DNA from: Lachnospiraceae bacterium
Lineage (GTDB): Bacteria; Bacillota; Clostridia; Lachnospirales; Lachnospiraceae
Assembly: GCA_900769175.1 (NCBI GenBank)
Contig: CAAGFP010000174.1
Span: 1-16,047, forward strand
DNA length: 16,047 nt
Direction: 5' to 3'
A program made the translations under genes and the position numbers. Below the pieces are notes generated by a model. It saw only the letters and a program-made list of their open reading frames with translations, was not told where the DNA came from and ran no database searches. Positions 13,640 through 16,047 of this stretch are shown here, piece after piece; within the stretch, counting starts at the first letter, position 1, and each line of letters begins with the position of its first letter.

Positions 13640-14521
13640 TTGACGCGAGCGGGTACCGGAAAAATCTACGCATCCGCTTTGGCCCTGAGAGAACTGGGAT
13701 TCAAACGGGTCCTGTTTTTAGTTCGCAGAAACCAGATTGCAAAACAGGCGAAAGCATCTTTTGAGAGAGTATTCGGTAGCAGAATTAGGACCGGTTTGGT
13801 ATCGGGAACCAAGTATGATTATGAAGCAGATTTTGTATTTGCTACGGTGCAGACATTGAGTAAGCAGGAAAATTTGGAGCGATTTCCCAGAGATTATTTC
13901 GATGCATGTATTTACGATGAAGCGCATCATACCAGTGCCGGAAGTTATAAGCGGGTAATGGATTATTTTGCACCTGATTTTACTCTGGGTATGACAGCAA
14001 CACCGGACAAGCGAGACGATAATATAGATGGACGCAACATCTATGAGATTTTCGACCACAATATTGCCTATGAGATTCGATTGCAACAGGCAATGGAGGA
14101 AGATTTATTGTGCCCGTTCCATTATTTCGGAATTACGGACTTAGCGATGATATCAGATGAAGGGAGTTCAAAAGAAGAGAAGCTTGAAAATTTTAGATAT
14201 TTAACCAGCGATGAACGAGTAAAATATGTTATGGAGCAGGCAGCTTACTTTGGATATTCCGGCGACAGTACTTGATGGAAGGTGGCCGGGTAATTCCGGG
14301 CGCAAGTACGATTCATTTTGATGAGATTAGCAGAAAACGTATTTTTGCAGCGGTTGATAATGCCAATTTCAGCGATATAAAGCTGATCAAAGAAAACTAT
14401 ACCAATCTCAAAAATAAACTTGGCAGAATTCCGAGATTAAAAGATTTCGATGATTATGGCGAGATGGATGTTGGATGTTCCGGTACGTGAAGATTTATAC
14501 GAATATATTGTAAATGCGTAA
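13640..14521 (+). pseudogene. Remnant of a DUF3427-type DEAD/DEAH-box helicase
   Basis: Three pieces of one protein lie in two frames. Piece 1 (13640-14266) starts at the Walker A, where GTGKI replaces the expected GTGKT. It continues through VLFLVRRNQIAKQAKASF, the DEAH box (YDEAHHTSAGSY) and LGMTATP, ending after AAYFGYSGD. A stop lies upstream in frame at 13601, so the N-terminal part, often a PLD nuclease domain in this family, is absent. Piece 2 (14266-14490, shifted frame) resumes at QYLMEGGRVIPGASTIHFDE and ends at GEMDV; the entire second helicase lobe (motifs IV-VI) is missing between them. Piece 3 (14477-14521, original frame) is a plausible natural C-terminus, VPVREDLYEYIVNA. The last junction sits on a tandem GGATGTT (14466-14479). 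It cannot make a working helicase. Confidence 0.8.
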
Positions 14522-14578
14522 GAGACAATTTTGAAATGGGATTTGCTTATTCTGTTTGTAAGTAATACGGAGGCATAT

Positions 14579-14980
14579 ATGAAAACAATACGAGTAGTTG
14601 CTGCAATTATTAAAGCAAAAAATGAAAAGGGAGACCCTATTATCTTTGCAACACAAAGAGGATACGGTGATTTGAAAGGTGGTTGGGAATTTCCCGGAGG
14701 AAAGATTGAGGAAGGGGAAACACCTCAGGAGGCGCTTGTCCGCGAAATAAAAGAAGAACTTGAAACTGAAATTACAGTTGGAGAATTGATTGATACGATT
14801 GAGTATGACTACCCTACATTTCATCTTTCAATGGATTGCTTTTGGGCAGAGATTGTATCCGGCGATTTGGTTCTTAAGGAGCATGCGGCAGCGAAGTGGT
14901 TGACGGAAAGTGAACTGGATTCCGTGGAGTGGTTACCGGCGGATATTACATTAATAGAGAGGATTATTGGTGCGCTTTAA
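14579..14980 (+). CDS. MutT-like Nudix hydrolase, (deoxy)nucleoside triphosphate pyrophosphohydrolase
   Basis: This 133-residue single-domain protein has a complete Nudix box: G41 to E62 with GKIEEGE and REIKEEL, fitting GX5EX7REUXEE. The residues before it, GGWEFPGGK at 34-42, are typical of the MutT pyrophosphohydrolase group that hydrolyses oxidised dNTPs such as 8-oxo-dGTP to the monophosphate. C-terminal AAAKWLTESELDSVEWLPAD is also usual for MutT. ATG 14579 has CGGAGG 5 bases upstream; a TTG 48 bases earlier would add a segment derived from the helicase remnant. It begins 57 bases after the last piece of the broken helicase. It may once have been expressed with it. The exact nucleotide substrate is unknown. 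Confidence 0.85.
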   Translation: MKTIRVVAAIIKAKNEKGDPIIFATQRGYGDLKGGWEFPGGKIEEGETPQEALVREIKEELETEITVGELIDTIEYDYPTFHLSMDCFWAEIVSGDLVLKEHAAAKWLTESELDSVEWLPADITLIERIIGAL

Positions 14981-15059
14981 GTTGCCGTCGGATGTTACAA
15001 ATGAAGCTAAAGATAATGGAGAAAAATATAGAAGCAAAAGATATAGGAGGAAGACATAG

Positions 15060-15605
15060 ATGAGTAATAGTAAAATTATCTTGATAAATGATTCTTGTGC
15101 GAATCAGACAGTAGATGCTGTAGTGAATGCTGCAAATTGCAACTTATGGGCCGGTGGCGGAATATGTGGTGTAATTTTTAAGAAAGCCGGGATGAAAGAG
15201 CTCACGGCTGCCTGTAATGAACATCAGACTCCGGTAAAGGATGGTGGAGCCGTAATCACGCCTGCTTTTAATATGAAGAATGCCAAAGCGATTATTCATG
15301 CTGTGGGACCTGATTTTCGTAGTACTCCTACAGCCTTTAAGGAATTGTTTGATGCTTATTACAATTCTTTGGTTGTACTTAAGGAAAGTGGGTATCATAG
15401 CATATCCTTCCCCTTGATAAGCGCAGGAATATTTAGAGGAAATATATTGAATCCGGTTGCGGAGTCTACGAAACAATGCTGTCGAGCATATATAAAATTT
15501 GTGCAGGACTACCCTGATTATTTGATTGATGTTAAATTATGTGTATATTCATCGAATGAAATGGATGAGGCAAAGAATGAATTTGCGAAGTTTTTTAAGG
15601 AATGA
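15060..15605 (+). CDS. Macro-domain protein, probable ADP-ribose binding or hydrolysing enzyme
   Basis: This 181-residue protein is one macro domain. VDAVVNAANCNLWAGGGICG at 18-37 carries the N-A-A-N and GGG-I signatures that contact the distal ribose. AIIHAVGPDF at 77-86 and the loop SFPLISAGIFRGN at 116-128 bind the diphosphate. Macro domains of this type remove ADP-ribose or O-acetyl groups from proteins or nucleic acids, or sense ADP-ribose derivatives. AGGAGG lies 9 bases before the ATG. It follows the Nudix gene after 79 bases, on the same strand, and both act on nucleotide-type substrates. No ADP-ribosyltransferase is visible in the window, so a toxin-antitoxin pairing of the DarTG kind is not supported. 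Confidence 0.85.
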   Translation: MSNSKIILINDSCANQTVDAVVNAANCNLWAGGGICGVIFKKAGMKELTAACNEHQTPVKDGGAVITPAFNMKNAKAIIHAVGPDFRSTPTAFKELFDAYYNSLVVLKESGYHSISFPLISAGIFRGNILNPVAESTKQCCRAYIKFVQDYPDYLIDVKLCVYSSNEMDEAKNEFAKFFKE

Positions 15606-15647
15606 GCATGCTTGAATGATGCTGGCTAATGCTAAAGGAGATACATA

Positions 15648-15977
15648 ATGAGTATTACTGTAAATATATATTATAAAGGTGAAAACGGTTCAGCACGCAA
15701 GTTTGCAGAAGAAATGATTTCAAGCGGAACAGTAGAGGCAATACGAAACGAAAATGGAAATATTCGTTATGATTATTATTATCCGATTGATGACACTGAA
15801 ACAGTATTGCTGATTGATAGTTGGGAAAATCAGGAAGCAATAGATGTTCATCATAAAACGCCTATGATGGATACTATTTTCAAGCTGAGAGAAAAATATA
15901 ATCTTCATATGAAGGTTGAAAGGTATATATCAAATGATGAAATACCTGAAACAGATAAGAAGTTTATTAAGGAATGA
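15648..15977 (+). CDS. Antibiotic biosynthesis monooxygenase (ABM) family protein
   Basis: This 109-residue protein has the size and pattern of dimeric alpha+beta-barrel ABM proteins. VNIYYKGE begins a first beta strand, RKFAEEM a helix, then NIRYDYYYPIDDTETVLLID and the family-typical W59 with ENQEAIDVHH (H68, H69). Family members include cofactor-free quinol monooxygenases, and many have no known reaction. The start is preceded by AAAGGAG at 8 bases. It is 42 bases after the macro-domain gene, likely in one transcript. The nearest assignment is 'putative quinol monooxygenase'; the substrate is unknown. Confidence 0.75.
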   Translation: MSITVNIYYKGENGSARKFAEEMISSGTVEAIRNENGNIRYDYYYPIDDTETVLLIDSWENQEAIDVHHKTPMMDTIFKLREKYNLHMKVERYISNDEIPETDKKFIKE

Positions 15978-16010
15978 AATTCAAATTTACAAAGTAAGAG
16001 GTTAAGCAAG

Positions 16011-16021
16011 ATGAAGATAGA
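16011..16021 (+). CDS. Possible start of a further gene, cut by the contig end
   Basis: ATG at 16011 follows AGAGG by 9-10 bases and would encode Met-Lys-Ile before the adapter begins. The spacing after the previous stop (33 bases) fits the compact organisation here. Only three codons are real sequence, so nothing can be said about the product. Confidence 0.3.
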
Positions 16022-16047
16022 AGATCGGAAGAGCGTCGTGTAGGGAA
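16022..16047 (+). other. Illumina sequencing adapter (artefact, not genomic)
   Basis: The last 26 bases begin AGATCGGAAGAGCGTCGTGT and continue AGGGAA, which matches the start of the Illumina TruSeq read-through adapter exactly. They were assembled onto the contig end and should be removed. Any translation across this point is meaningless. Confidence 0.97.

Noticed and set aside
13718..14086. 122-codon minus-strand open frame opposite the helicase remnant
   Set aside because: It lies antisense to sequence with clear helicase motifs, and its own product has no recognisable pattern; it is a shadow.
15001..15063. 20-codon leader peptide overlapping the macro-domain start as ATGA
   Set aside because: No convincing ribosome site precedes ATG 15001, and most of its span is the leader carrying the macro gene's own AGGAGG.
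15060..15605. DarG-type antitoxin of a DarTG pair
   Set aside because: No DarT-like ADP-ribosyltransferase gene lies on either side; the neighbours are a Nudix hydrolase and an ABM protein.

Overview
The window looks like part of the chromosome of a low-to-moderate GC Firmicute, most likely a gut Lachnospiraceae-type clostridium. This is inferred from strong AGGAGG-type ribosome sites, Firmicute-style terminators and promoters, and the gene families present (Old Yellow/BaiCD-type reductase, two-subunit aconitase X, cytoplasmic GH26, XRE regulator with membrane anchor). The sequence is a contig from short-read data: its last 26 bases (16022-16047) are Illumina adapter, not genome.

Region 1 (1-6353) is metabolic and on the + strand. 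The tail of an unknown gene and its terminator come first. Then an extended -10 promoter drives a flavin/Fe-S ene-reductase, the large and small subunits of an aconitase X dehydratase (overlapping by 4 bp), a GH26 beta-mannanase-like hydrolase without a signal peptide, and a family 4 glycosyltransferase. The reductase and dehydratase plausibly act in sequence (dehydration, then reduction of the new double bond) on a substrate the sequence does not reveal.

Region 2 (6343-9016) holds a minus-strand polytopic GT-C/YfhO-like membrane protein flanked by two copies of a palindromic, REP/MITE-like repeat. One copy supplies the last codons and stop of this protein. Then follows an XRE-type regulator fused to two membrane helices and a zinc ribbon, with an inverted repeat around its putative -10 box.

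Region 3 (9017-13488) is visibly more AT-rich and looks like accessory/defence DNA. It carries a 1011-residue protein combining a WYL-like domain, a superfamily 1 (Upf1-like) helicase and a C-terminal PD-(D/E)XK (DUF2726-like) nuclease. A third repeat copy follows, then a NYN/PIN-like RNase-fold protein. The helicase-nuclease and the NYN gene share a nearly identical 21-bp sequence just upstream, which suggests they are co-regulated and may work together. This pair is the best candidate for an undescribed system.

Region 4 (13489-16021) begins with a structured, faintly tRNA-like intergenic segment. Next is the clearly decayed remnant of a DUF3427-type DEAD/DEAH helicase (truncated start, substituted Walker A, internal deletion of the C-terminal helicase lobe, frameshift). 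It is followed by three small intact genes: a MutT-like Nudix hydrolase, a macro-domain protein (probable ADP-ribose hydrolase/binder) and an ABM-family putative monooxygenase. The contig stops at what may be the start of another gene.
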